Source: JBCCLJ01 sp039026915 (GTDB lineage Bacteria > Acidobacteriota > Thermoanaerobaculia > Multivoradales > Multivoraceae). From it: a stretch of DNA of 21,598 nucleotides. The stretch lies in contig JBCCLJ010000117.1 of assembly GCA_039026915.1 (NCBI GenBank), positions 1 to 21,598 on the forward strand. Reading direction: 5' to 3'. The notes under the pieces are model-generated. The model was not told the origin of the DNA, made no database searches, and saw nothing but the letters and a program-made list of their open reading frames with translations. The translations under genes and the position numbers were made by a program. How positions within the stretch are numbered: the stretch's first letter is position 1; each line of letters starts with the position of its first letter. This document shows positions 8,686-16,981 of the stretch, in pieces.

Positions 8686-9528
8686 TCAGCAATGCAGCAC
8701 GAGCAGCGGCACCGGAGAATCGAAGGCTTGGCGCAGGGTTGCGCTGCCGCCGAGAAGGTCGCCGAGGGCGCTGTGGTGGCCGCGCACCATGCAGAGCAGA
8801 TCGACGTCGAGCTCGCGCACGATCGTGGCCAGATCCTCCTCGAAGGTGTGCTGGGGCTCGATCCTCTTCAGGTGGACCTCGCCTTCCCCGAGCCGCTCTT
8901 GAAAGTCCTGCACGACCTTCCGACACTCGATGGCGGAGGGAGCGTCGCCGACGTGTAGCGCGACGAGCTCGGCGTCGTGCGCGGTAGCCAGACGGCGCAG
9001 GAGCTCGAGCGCGTCGTCATTGGGTCGCGTGTTCTTCTCGAAGGCAATGCCGATGCGCTGCAGGGTCTCTGGCGCTTCGAGCGGAACGGCGATCACTGGG
9101 CGCTCGGTCTGGCGAATGACGCGTGCCGTCGTGCTGCCAAAGAAGATCTTCGGGGCTGCCGAGGCGCCCTTGGTTCCCATGACGATCAGGCCGGCGTCGA
9201 TCTCCTCTGCGTAGCGGGGTATGAAGTCGTGAGGAAGCGCCTGAATGGCCAGGGTCTTGACCTCGACTTCGGCAGGCAGGTTGGACTGCACGCGCTCCCT
9301 CATCGCCTCGAGGTGCTCCAGATCGTCCTCTTCGAGAATGTCCTCGATTCGGTTGACCATGATGTCTGCGCGAGATTTCAGGTGCCTCGTCTTGAGAAGA
9401 GTGAGATCGGCGCCCAAACGGGCCGCGAGGCGGGCGGCGTAGTCGACGGCGGCCAGAGCGTGATTCGAGGCGTCGGTGGTCGCAAGGACGCCACCGGGTG
9501 GTTCCGATTTCGTGGTCTCTTTCGGCAT
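8686..9528 (-). CDS. Universal stress protein with two UspA domains (second paralogue)
   Basis: The 280-residue protein starts with ATG at 9528, with AGAGGA about eight bases upstream. Domain 1 (about 13-150) has GVLATTDASNHALAAVDYAARLA and the ATP-loop GTKGASAAPKIFFGS (Gly118, Gly121, Gly131, Ser132), which fits G-x2-G-x9-G-S. Domain 2 (about 157-279) starts with RIGIAFEKNTRPNDDAL and ends with PVPLLVLHC. Its loop VRGHHSALGDLLGGSAT is a looser match. It faces the stress operon tail-to-tail with a 14-bp gap (8672-8685). It differs strongly from the protein at 6988-7917 in sequence, so the two are not a recent duplication. Confidence 0.92.
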   Translation of the reverse strand: MPKETTKSEPPGGVLATTDASNHALAAVDYAARLAARLGADLTLLKTRHLKSRADIMVNRIEDILEEDDLEHLEAMRERVQSNLPAEVEVKTLAIQALPHDFIPRYAEEIDAGLIVMGTKGASAAPKIFFGSTTARVIRQTERPVIAVPLEAPETLQRIGIAFEKNTRPNDDALELLRRLATAHDAELVALHVGDAPSAIECRKVVQDFQERLGEGEVHLKRIEPQHTFEEDLATIVRELDVDLLCMVRGHHSALGDLLGGSATLRQAFDSPVPLLVLHC

Positions 9529-9726
9529 TTCCGGATCCTCTGTATCGGTCGATCTCTTCTCTGGGTCTCGTCGGTTTGGGCACTCTGAAGAACGAATCGT
9601 GTCTCCGCTCGCAGGGAAGCTCCATGCGACCCTTCCGAGGTCGATCTAGGGGGATCTACGGATGCAGCTCCGGATTCTCTACGGTCGTTACAATGAGGCA
9701 CCGCGAAAGAGACCGGAGGAAGCGCC
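9529..9726. promoter_or_regulatory. Divergent intergenic region between the stress protein and P450 genes
   Basis: These 198 bases must hold both promoters. TACAAT at 9689-9694 is a good -10 candidate for the P450 gene, although no clear -35 is seen 16-18 bases upstream. No gene or strong inverted repeat is visible. Confidence 0.35.
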
Positions 9727-10989
9727 GTGCTGAACTACGAGACGATCGATCCGCAGACCGCACTGGACTTTGCGGCGACGGCCCCCATCGACGACCTCGA
9801 CGTCACCAACTGGCATCTCTTCCGCGCCAACGCCGAGCTTCCCTTCTTCGCGCGCCTGCGCCGCGACGACCCGGTGCACTTCCGGGAAGAGAGTCGCTAC
9901 GGTCCCTACTGGTCGATCACTCGCCACGGCCACATCAAAGAGATCGACATCGATCACCGGCGCTTCTCCTCTCAGGACAACATCACGATCGTCGATGCAT
10001 TCGACGAGTTCCAGCTGGCGAGCTTCATCGCCATGGACCCGCCGAAGCACGACGAGCAGCGCAAGATCGTTCAGCCCGTCGTCGGACCGCGCAACCTCGC
10101 GGAGATGGAATCGCTGATCCGCAGTCGCGTCATTGCGATTCTCGAGTCGCTGCCGATCGGCGAGGAATTCAACTGGGTGGAGAAGGTCTCTGTCGAGCTG
10201 ACAACGCAGATGCTCGCTACGTTGTTCGACTTTCCCTTCGAGGAGCGCAGCAAGCTCACCTACTGGTCCGATGTGAACACTCTCGGCCCCAAGTCGGGGC
10301 TCGTCGCGGACTGGGACGAGGCTCGCTCCGAGCTGTTGGATTGCCTCGCCACCTTCCAAGGCATGTTCGAGCGGCGCGTCGATCCGAGCCACGACGGCTT
10401 CGATCTCTTGACGATGCTGGCCCAGAACTCGGACACGAGAGACATGCCTCCGATGGAGCTTCTCGGCAACGTCATGCTGCTCATCGTCGGCGGCAACGAC
10501 ACGACGCGAAACTCCATCTCCGGGGGAGTCCTGGCGCTCAACCAATATCCGGCGGAGTACGAGAAGTTGCGTCGCGATCCGTCTCTCGTGCCCAACATGG
10601 TCGCCGAGATCATCCGTTGGCAGACGCCTCTGGCGCACATGCGTCGAACCGCCCTCGAAGATGTCGAGTTCCACGGCAAGACGATCCGCAAGGGCGACAA
10701 GGTCGTCATGTGGTACCTCTCCGGGAATCGGGACGAGGAGGTCTTCGAGCGCGCGGACGAGTTGATCATCGACCGCAACAACGCGCGGGCCCACGTCTCC
10801 TTCGGCTTCGGTATCCATCGCTGCATGGGTAATCGCCTGGCAGAGATGCAGCTGCGCGTCCTCTGGGAGGAGATCCTTCAGCGTTTCCATACGGTCGAGG
10901 TGGTCGGTGAGCCGCGACGCACTCTGTCGAACTTCGTTCGTGGCTATACGCGCCTGCCGGTCAAACTGCATCCGCTGCCTACGACCTGA
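9727..10989 (+). CDS. Cytochrome P450, CYP153-type terminal alkane/fatty-acid hydroxylase
   Basis: The 420-residue protein starts with GTG at 9727, six bases after GGAGGA. The P450 signatures are intact: I-helix GGNDTTRN (255-262), K-helix EIIR (294-297), and heme loop FGFGIHRCMG with ligand Cys366. The whole sequence follows CYP153: FARLRRDDPVHFREES, GPYWSITRHGHI, FIAMDPPKHDEQRK, VELTTQMLATLFDFPFE, MVAEIIRWQTPLAHMRRTA and VGEPRRTLSNFVRGY. Known CYP153 enzymes add oxygen to the terminal carbon of medium-chain alkanes or fatty acids and need a ferredoxin and a ferredoxin reductase. Neither is in this window, so partners must be elsewhere. The protein has no membrane anchor and should be soluble. 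The family call rests on recalled sequence patterns, but the match is extensive. Confidence 0.93.
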   Translation: MLNYETIDPQTALDFAATAPIDDLDVTNWHLFRANAELPFFARLRRDDPVHFREESRYGPYWSITRHGHIKEIDIDHRRFSSQDNITIVDAFDEFQLASFIAMDPPKHDEQRKIVQPVVGPRNLAEMESLIRSRVIAILESLPIGEEFNWVEKVSVELTTQMLATLFDFPFEERSKLTYWSDVNTLGPKSGLVADWDEARSELLDCLATFQGMFERRVDPSHDGFDLLTMLAQNSDTRDMPPMELLGNVMLLIVGGNDTTRNSISGGVLALNQYPAEYEKLRRDPSLVPNMVAEIIRWQTPLAHMRRTALEDVEFHGKTIRKGDKVVMWYLSGNRDEEVFERADELIIDRNNARAHVSFGFGIHRCMGNRLAEMQLRVLWEEILQRFHTVEVVGEPRRTLSNFVRGYTRLPVKLHPLPTT

Positions 10990-11027
10990 CGAAGCCCGGA
11001 ACATGGGGCCGCAGGCGGTTCACGCCC

Positions 11028-11044
11028 ATCGGTCGCCGATTTTT
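11028..11044 (+). terminator. Candidate Rho-independent terminator after the P450 gene
   Basis: A hairpin ATCGG-TCG-CCGAT is followed directly by further Ts (T-run 40-44 of this block, 11040-11044), about 39 bases past the P450 stop. The stem is only five pairs, so strength is uncertain. Confidence 0.4.
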
Positions 11045-11056
11045 CGAGGCCTTCGC

Positions 11057-11120
11057 TAGGATCTGATCTCCCGGCCCCCCTTGCCGGGATCTGCGATCGC
11101 CTGTGTCGGCAGCTGCCGAC
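11057..11120 (+). promoter_or_regulatory. Kinase leader with possible -10, hairpin and 16-bp palindrome
   Basis: TAGGAT at 11057-11062 could be a -10. A hairpin TCCCGGC/GCCGGGA with a 7-base loop (11069-11089) follows, without a T-run. GTCGGCAGCTGCCGAC (11105-11120) is a perfect 16-bp palindrome ending 19 bases before the kinase ATG. It could be a regulator site or an RNA structure masking the start. The palindrome is certain; its role is not. Confidence 0.4.
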
Positions 11121-11139
11121 GTCTCTTGGAAGCTTTCAC

Positions 11140-14100
11140 ATGGACTGGGAACGACGGGCGCTCGAGCGCGCCGTCTCACGAGGCTTTGTCGACGAAGCCG
11201 ATGCCGAGCGGATTGGGAGTGAGGGAGCATCGGGCAGGGACGTCCTGCGCCGACTCCTGGACGAGGATCTGCTGAGCGCTGCGGACTTCATGGAAGTTCT
11301 GCAGGAGGTCCAGGGTGTGCCCCGACAGGTGGCGCAGGTGGAGCTCGATCCGACGGTTCGCGACGCGTCCTCCTCCAACGCTCCGCAGCTGTCGGACGGC
11401 GAAGACGTCGAGACGACCGGTGAAGAGTTCGGCGACTACCTCCTGCAGGAAGAGATCGGGCGCGGCGGTGTCGGGCGCGTGCTGCGCGCCTACGACCGTC
11501 GGCTCAAACGTACGGTGGCCGTCAAACTGCTCGATCGACCGGACGACGTCGCCAGCGTGCGCTTTCTCCGAGAGGCTCAGAACCAGGCTCGCATCGAGCA
11601 TCCGAACGTCTGCAAGGTCTACGACGCCGGCGAGATCGACGGCCGGTTGTACATCGCCATGCAGCTGATCGAAGGCAAGCGACTCGACAAGATCCTGCGC
11701 GAGAGCAGCGTCGAGGAGAAGGTTCGGGTCCTGCGCGACGTCGCTCTCGGAGTTCATGCGGCCCATCGCCAGGGCCTCGTGCACCGTGATCTCAAACCGA
11801 GCAACGTCATGGTCGAACGGCTGCGCGATGGCAAGCTGCATCCATACGTCACAGACTTCGGCGTCGCTCGGGAGATCGGTACTTCCGGACTCACCCAGAC
11901 GGGAGCAGTCATCGGCACGCCCGCTTTCATGGCGCCCGAGCAGGTGCAGGGCAGACACGACGCTCTCGATCGGCGAACGGACGTCTATGGCCTCGGCGCA
12001 ACGCTCTACCATCTCTTGCGGGGCACGCCACCCTTCGACAGCGACAGCACGATCAACGTCCTGACGCGTGTCCTCGACGAGGAGCCCGAGCCGCTGCGCA
12101 CCGTCGTGCCGAGCCTGTCGCGCGATCTGGACAGCATCGTCAACAAGTGCCTCGAGAAGGAACCCTGGCGGCGCTACGAGTCGGCGCGGGCGCTGGCCGA
12201 CGATCTCGATCGCTTTCTCGATGGCCAGCCCGTGCGGGCGAGGCAGACCGGTTGGTTCGGGCGACTCCAGCGCCGCGCACGTCGTCGACCGAAGCTCTAC
12301 GGCGTCGGAGCTCTGGGTCTGCTGGCGCTGCTTGGCCTGTCGGTGACCCTCGTTCTTTTGCAGCTGCGGTCGCGAGATCAACGTGCGCTGGCGCAAAGGC
12401 TGGGTCGTCAAGTGGAGCGGATCGACTGGGTCAGCCGCGCCGCAAAGCTGGCCCCGCTGCACGACCTGACGGAGGGACGGCAAAGGCTGCGTCAGGAGAT
12501 CGAAGTGCTCGACAGTGCCGTCGGTCGTTCCAAGTGGCAGAGAGCTGCCGTCGACTCTGCTGCCGGCAGAGGCCTGCTGGCCCTTGGGGACGTGAGCGAA
12601 GCTCTGGAGCGATTGGAAAGGGCCTGGCTCGCCGGAGAGCGCGGAGCCGAGATGGCGATCGCCAAGGCCAACGCGCATCTCGAGACGATCGAGATTCTCG
12701 AGCGCGGCGCGCGCAACCTGCCTGACGAGGCGGCCGAGGAGCGCCGTCTCGAGCAGATCGATCGCCTGCACCTGGTGCCTGCGAAACAGCTCGCGATCGA
12801 AGCCTCGAACGTTGGTGGTCCACAGGCCGCTCTCCTGCGAGCGCGGATCGCGGAGCATGACGAGCGCTACGACGATGCGGAGGAGTTCGCGAGCGCGGCG
12901 CGTAGCGAAAGCCCATGGCTTTACGAAGGTCGGATCGTCGAAGGCGACATCGTCTTCGAAAAGGGCCGCTCTCTGGTGGACGAAGGGAAGTACCAGCAGG
13001 CTCGATCTCTCTTCGCTCAAGCGGAGGGCTTCTACCGCAAAGCTGCTGCCAGTGGTCGCAGCGATCCGCAGACGCACCAGCGCCTTTGCGACGCGATTCG
13101 CCAACAGGTGAACACCTTCCTGCGGGACGATCGTCCGGTAGGTGATGAGCTCGTTCGACGGGGTCTCGAGCACTGCGACGCTGCGCTTGCAGCCGATCCC
13201 CGCAATCACTCGGCGCTGCACACCAAGGCGGACTTCTACTACTCGCTCAGCGAGAGGGACCTACGCAACGGCAAGGATCCCGTCCGCAACATCCTCGAAA
13301 TCAAGAGGCTGGCCCGCCGCGCGCTCGACAGCGCACCCGCCGTTCACGATGCCTTGTATCTGCTGGCTCAAGCTGACAACCGAATGATCGAATACTCGAT
13401 CAACTCCGGTCAGGACGCTCGTCCCTGGTACGAGTCCGCCAATCTGAGCTTGACGGAGCTCCTCGAAAAGGAGCCTCGACACTTCGCAGGTCTGCGTGCG
13501 AGGGGAGAGGCGTTGATGGGCCTTGGACGTTTCTACGCGGGTCGCAAGGCCCTCGATCTGGCAGAGCAGGCCGTGGAGGCGATTCGTCGAGCTGTCGAAA
13601 TCGCTCCAGAGGATGTCCGCACTCAGTTCGAGTTGGGCAATGCCTTGCTGATTCAGGGCAGCGCGCGGGCTCAGCTCGGCTTGGATCCGACCGATGCCTT
13701 TCGAGACGCTCTCGCGGCGTACGGTGCCTCCCTGGAGCTGAACCCCAACCAGCCTCGAGTCCACGGCAACTCGGCCATCGTCGATCTGCAGCTCGCGCGC
13801 TGGGCCTGGACCCACGGTGAGGATCCGATGGGCCATACGGAGTCGGCTCGGAGGAGCGTCGAGACGGCTCGAGGGACCGAGGACTATCACCCGATCCAGC
13901 GCTTCAACGTCGGAGAGTCGTTTCGTGAGGAAGCTCTCTACCGTCACCTACAGGGTCTCGATCCGACGCAGTTGACAGCGCTTTCACGGGACTCTTACAA
14001 CCGAGGTCTCGAGGAGTGGGACTTTGCAGTTGCTGCGTATGTCGACGTCGCACGCTCCTGGAGGGTCGACGCGGAGTACCTCCTAGAGCAAGGTTCCGAC

Positions 14101-14376
14101 CCGGCTGCTGCTGTCTCTCGAGCACTGCGCAGCGTGGGCGCGGCTCTCGAGCGGGACGACGACAAGGACAGTGCCTTTGTCGAGCGGGCCTTCTCCCGCA
14201 CGGCCCTCGCGGCCGCGCTCAGGGGGGGCGCAAGGCCGGGAGCTGGCTCGCGACGCCCTGCGCGACGTCGATCGCGCCTGCGAAGTCGAGCCGGGGGACG
14301 TCGCCAACTGGTACGCGAAAGCACGCGTGATTCTGCGGACCGAGGAGCTCTTCCGTGCAGAGCCCGATCGGCGTGA
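11140..14376 (+). CDS. Membrane Ser/Thr protein kinase with TPR-like sensor region (3' end frameshifted)
   Basis: The reading frame starts with ATG at 11140 behind a weak GGA. Residues 1-60 form a helical N-terminal segment of unknown role. The Hanks-type kinase domain (about 98-362) is complete: glycine loop GRGGVG (107-112), Lys129 in VAVK, HRDLKPSN with Asp217, DFG (239-241), APE (265-267) and RRTDVYGLG. It should phosphorylate Ser or Thr in the cytosol. A basic stretch (374-386) precedes one transmembrane helix (about 388-408). The remaining roughly 670 residues are helical, TPR-like repeats, probably outside the membrane. After codon 1027 the frame enters seven Gs (14222-14228). From there the translation becomes Arg-rich, unlike the rest, while the sensible continuation lies one frame over. 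The true protein is probably 1,145 residues ending at 14578. Confidence 0.9.
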   Translation: MDWERRALERAVSRGFVDEADAERIGSEGASGRDVLRRLLDEDLLSAADFMEVLQEVQGVPRQVAQVELDPTVRDASSSNAPQLSDGEDVETTGEEFGDYLLQEEIGRGGVGRVLRAYDRRLKRTVAVKLLDRPDDVASVRFLREAQNQARIEHPNVCKVYDAGEIDGRLYIAMQLIEGKRLDKILRESSVEEKVRVLRDVALGVHAAHRQGLVHRDLKPSNVMVERLRDGKLHPYVTDFGVAREIGTSGLTQTGAVIGTPAFMAPEQVQGRHDALDRRTDVYGLGATLYHLLRGTPPFDSDSTINVLTRVLDEEPEPLRTVVPSLSRDLDSIVNKCLEKEPWRRYESARALADDLDRFLDGQPVRARQTGWFGRLQRRARRRPKLYGVGALGLLALLGLSVTLVLLQLRSRDQRALAQRLGRQVERIDWVSRAAKLAPLHDLTEGRQRLRQEIEVLDSAVGRSKWQRAAVDSAAGRGLLALGDVSEALERLERAWLAGERGAEMAIAKANAHLETIEILERGARNLPDEAAEERRLEQIDRLHLVPAKQLAIEASNVGGPQAALLRARIAEHDERYDDAEEFASAARSESPWLYEGRIVEGDIVFEKGRSLVDEGKYQQARSLFAQAEGFYRKAAASGRSDPQTHQRLCDAIRQQVNTFLRDDRPVGDELVRRGLEHCDAALAADPRNHSALHTKADFYYSLSERDLRNGKDPVRNILEIKRLARRALDSAPAVHDALYLLAQADNRMIEYSINSGQDARPWYESANLSLTELLEKEPRHFAGLRARGEALMGLGRFYAGRKALDLAEQAVEAIRRAVEIAPEDVRTQFELGNALLIQGSARAQLGLDPTDAFRDALAAYGASLELNPNQPRVHGNSAIVDLQLARWAWTHGEDPMGHTESARRSVETARGTEDYHPIQRFNVGESFREEALYRHLQGLDPTQLTALSRDSYNRGLEEWDFAVAAYVDVARSWRVDAEYLLEQGSDPAAAVSRALRSVGAALERDDDKDSAFVERAFSRTALAAALRGGARPGAGSRRPARRRSRLRSRAGGRRQLVRESTRDSADRGALPCRARSA

Positions 14377-14578
14377 TCTTCTCTCGGAGGGACTCGCGGC
14401 GGCCAACGAAGCCCTCTCACTGAATGCCACCCATGGGCGGGCTCTGGCCGTCCGAGGCGCTCTGCGAATGCTCGTCGGCCAGGCCGATCAGGCCAAGACA
14501 GATCTTCAGAAGGCTCTGGAACTGAACCGACACCTCACGATGCGCTTCGAGCCCTGGCTCGACCGCGCCGCCGGCTGA
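14222..14578 (+). CDS. Displaced C-terminal part of the kinase (second frame)
   Basis: This stretch lies in the +1 frame relative to the kinase and has no ribosome binding site of its own. It encodes GAQGRELARDALRDVDRAC, ANWYAKARVIL, LSEGLAAANEALSLNATHG and QAKTDLQKALELN, all of which look like TPR helices continuing the kinase tail. Removing one G from the run 14222-14228 joins the frames as AAALRGAQGRELARDAL. The cause could be a sequencing or assembly error in a homopolymer, a real frameshift mutation, or polymerase slippage. It ends 16 bases before the convergent GGT-like gene. Confidence 0.8.
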   Translation, partial: GGAQGRELARDALRDVDRACEVEPGDVANWYAKARVILRTEELFRAEPDRRDLLSEGLAAANEALSLNATHGRALAVRGALRMLVGQADQAKTDLQKALELNRHLTMRFEPWLDRAAG

Positions 14579-14594
14579 GGCCACCGACTCCGAG

Positions 14595-16349
14595 CTAGGC
14601 GCTCTTCGCCTGCGCCGTACGCCTCGGATCGCCGCAGGCGCTGGCGGTGCCGTCTTCCGCGATGGCAATCCCGTCGAATGAGCCGTGGGTCCAGTTCCAG
14701 GGGTTCACCACCTCGAGTTTGGCGCCCTGATCGCGCAATGCCGCGACCGTCGTCTCGCCCATGTCGGCTTCGATCATCAGAGCGGTGAAATCGTTCATCG
14801 ACGATCCTCCAAAACGAGGCAGGTGCACGGCCGTCTCGATGTCCACGCCGAAGTCGAGCAGCTGAGTCGACGTCTGCACGATGTTCTCTGTGAGGGACAC
14901 GCTGGGGGAGCCGGAGGCGAGCACCGGCCTGCCTTCCTTGAGGAAGAGGTTGGGGCAGATGCGCGCGAACGCCCGCCCGCCGGGCTCCGGCGTGCCCGAG
15001 CCGAGATGCACGCCGCTGGCGCAGACGTAGACGCCGTCGACGTAAATGCCCGTGGTAAAGGGCAGAGACATCACCGAATGAAGAACGGTCGCGACGTTGC
15101 CCGCCGCGTCGACCACCGTGACGTGGTTCGACCCCGGTGGCGGCGTGGCGAAGGCGTCGTAGGGGCTCAGGGGTTTGCCGTCGAGTTTGGCGAACCGCTC
15201 GATCGCGTATTCCTTCGACAATGCCTTCTCGACGCTCGGGCCGTTGCCGCTGAAGTTCCCGGACACTGCGTCGGCGTAGACGCGCCCGATGATCTGCATC
15301 ATCTTGAGCGTGCTCTCAGGAGACTCGTTGGCGGGGCCCTGCGCCTGCACGTCGATCAGCTCGACCATGTTCATGATCTCGAGGAACGCCTGGCCGCCGA
15401 AGTCGGGCGCCGGCGAGGCGACGACGTCATATCCGCGATAGGTGCTCTTGGCGGGCTCCTGCCACAGACCCTCGTAGGCGGCCATGTCCTCCGCGGTGAC
15501 GAAGCCCTCTGCGGCCTGCACGGCTTTGGCGTAGCGACGAGCGAACTCGCCGCGGTAGAAGTAGTCGCCGCCCTCCTCGGCGAGTCGCTCGAGAGTGTCC
15601 GCGTGTCGCGACTGCACCAGCAGGTCGCCGACGTTGAGGAGCGCTCCGTCGCGGAAGTACATTTCTCGGCTCTCGGGAACGGCGCCGAGCGCTGCCGACT
15701 CGATGAACATCTCACCCCAGAGGAAGGGGTGGATCTCGAAGCCTTCGCGCGCGTAGTGAATTGCCGGTGCCATGACCGTCTTTCGCTCCAGGGCCCCGTA
15801 CCGCTCATGAGCTGCCTCGAAGCCGCCCCAGAAGCCGGGCACGAAGGCGAGACCGCCGTTGCGGCTCATCGACATCAGCTTGGTGAAGTCGGGCTCGCTC
15901 AGGAAGGGGTGCGACTGCGGCGTTGCCATCATGCCGTTGACGTAGGTCGTCTCTCCCGTAGCCGCGTCGAAGTAGAGCATCGAGAGGCAGCCGCTGAGTG
16001 TCGTCATATGCGGCTCGACGACGGCCTGCGCGATGCTCGCGGCGAGCACGCCGTCGACCGCATTGCCGCCGAGTCGAAGCATGTCGGCCGCGGCCGACGA
16101 AGCGAGTGGGTGCGTGCAGATCGCAAGTCCGGACTGGCTCGAGACTCCCTGTTTGCGTCCGAAGGCGGCTTCGGCGACGAGCGCTCGGCGGGCCTCGGTG
16201 GTGGGCGGCGTCCATCCGTCCTGAGGTTCGGGAGAGGCCTGCTGCACCGGTCCGGCGCACTGGCTCAGCAGGGGGACTGTCGCAGCAGCGCCGAGGAGGA
16301 GCTGACGTCGGTCGAGCGGGAGTCGTTCCGGCGATTCGTCGGTCTTCAT
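14595..16349 (-). CDS. Gamma-glutamyltransferase-family Ntn hydrolase, Tat-exported, atypical active site
   Basis: The 584-residue protein starts with ATG at 16349 behind GAGGGG. LDRRQLLLGAAATVPLL (residues 12-28) is a twin-arginine signal, so it is folded before export; LSQC (28-31) is a poor lipobox. The large-subunit part is recognisable: LASSAAADMLRLGGNAVDGVLAA, AQAVVEPHM, YGALERKTVMAPAIHYAREGF, and TAEDMAAYEGLWQEPA. The self-cleavage site usually reads TTHxSVVD, with the first Thr as nucleophile; here residues 407-414 read SNHVTVVD. Where known enzymes have an FRE-type motif whose Arg holds the glutamate carboxylate, this one has VNGMM. The usual GSPGGS loop is GSPSVS (480-485). The fold call is firm, but glutathione is an unlikely substrate and activity is unproven. 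It converges with the kinase gene. Confidence 0.85.
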   Translation of the reverse strand: MKTDESPERLPLDRRQLLLGAAATVPLLSQCAGPVQQASPEPQDGWTPPTTEARRALVAEAAFGRKQGVSSQSGLAICTHPLASSAAADMLRLGGNAVDGVLAASIAQAVVEPHMTTLSGCLSMLYFDAATGETTYVNGMMATPQSHPFLSEPDFTKLMSMSRNGGLAFVPGFWGGFEAAHERYGALERKTVMAPAIHYAREGFEIHPFLWGEMFIESAALGAVPESREMYFRDGALLNVGDLLVQSRHADTLERLAEEGGDYFYRGEFARRYAKAVQAAEGFVTAEDMAAYEGLWQEPAKSTYRGYDVVASPAPDFGGQAFLEIMNMVELIDVQAQGPANESPESTLKMMQIIGRVYADAVSGNFSGNGPSVEKALSKEYAIERFAKLDGKPLSPYDAFATPPPGSNHVTVVDAAGNVATVLHSVMSLPFTTGIYVDGVYVCASGVHLGSGTPEPGGRAFARICPNLFLKEGRPVLASGSPSVSLTENIVQTSTQLLDFGVDIETAVHLPRFGGSSMNDFTALMIEADMGETTVAALRDQGAKLEVVNPWNWTHGSFDGIAIAEDGTASACGDPRRTAQAKSA

Positions 16350-16388
16350 GTCGGTCCCCTCAGTTCGGTTCTTTCGATCTGCTGCTGC

Positions 16389-16904
16389 TCAACGCTTGAT
16401 GCTGAGTGCGCCGAGAAAGTCTCGCTTGCCGAGAGGCACGCCGTGCATTCTGAGCAGCGCGTAGGTGGTCGTCGAGTGAAAGAAGAAGTTGGGCACCGAG
16501 AAGCTCAGCAGAAAGTCGCGGCCGACGAAGTCGACGGAGAAGGACGAGCCGGAAAACGTCAGGTCGCGGTTGGCGAGGGCTTCGATCGCCTCGGGCTCGA
16601 AGGTCTCCAGCTCGCTGCGCGTCGTCGCGATCAGCTCCTGCAGGCCGGGGTAGTCGAGGTCGAGTGACGGAGGAGGACTGAAGCTGCCGGCCTCGACGCC
16701 GCGGATCGCGTTGAGCGAGTGGTGGTGGACCGAGACGACCTGAAAGAGCAGCGGCAGCATGTCGTCGCGCAGCTTCGAGCTCACGAGCTCTCCTGGATCG
16801 GTACCGGTCTCGGCGCACCAGTCGGCTCCCTTCTGCAGAACGCCTTCGGTGGCTTGGAGCGTCTGGAGAAAGCGCGCGACGGTTGCATCGTAGAGAGTCG
16901 TCAT
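16389..16904 (-). CDS. DUF1993-family protein (DinB-like fold)
   Basis: The 171-residue protein starts with ATG at 16904 behind AAAGGAG. The open frame runs further up, but that part is the remnant of another gene. It begins MTTLYDATVARFLQTLQATEGVLQKG and contains LRDDMLPLLFQVVSVHHHSLNAI, then VPNFFFHSTTTYALLRMHGVPLGKRDFLG. These are the conserved blocks of DUF1993, a four-helix-bundle family related in fold to DinB. Histidines in VVSVHHH and FFFHSTTTYALLR could bind a metal. Function is unknown; it is probably cytosolic. It lies 39 bases upstream of the GGT-like gene on the same strand, so the two may be co-transcribed. Confidence 0.85.
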   Translation of the reverse strand: MTTLYDATVARFLQTLQATEGVLQKGADWCAETGTDPGELVSSKLRDDMLPLLFQVVSVHHHSLNAIRGVEAGSFSPPPSLDLDYPGLQELIATTRSELETFEPEAIEALANRDLTFSGSSFSVDFVGRDFLLSFSVPNFFFHSTTTYALLRMHGVPLGKRDFLGALSIKR

Positions 16905-16981
16905 GAGGCTCCTTTCGTCTTTGGGTTGACCCGATCCTCTCGCTTCCATGCTGTCGATGTCCAGGCGAGGCGGGGGATTCG

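Noticed and set aside
9688..11004. A 438-codon open frame antisense to the P450
   Set aside because: The P450 carries every expected motif, and the opposite frame looks like a GC-rich shadow.
11176..13221. A 681-codon open frame antisense to the kinase
   Set aside because: The kinase on the plus strand has all catalytic motifs; the antisense frame has none of any family.
14685..16667. A 660-codon open frame antisense to the GGT-like and DUF1993 genes
   Set aside because: It is a mirror of two recognisable genes; its translation shows no family features and no ribosome binding site.
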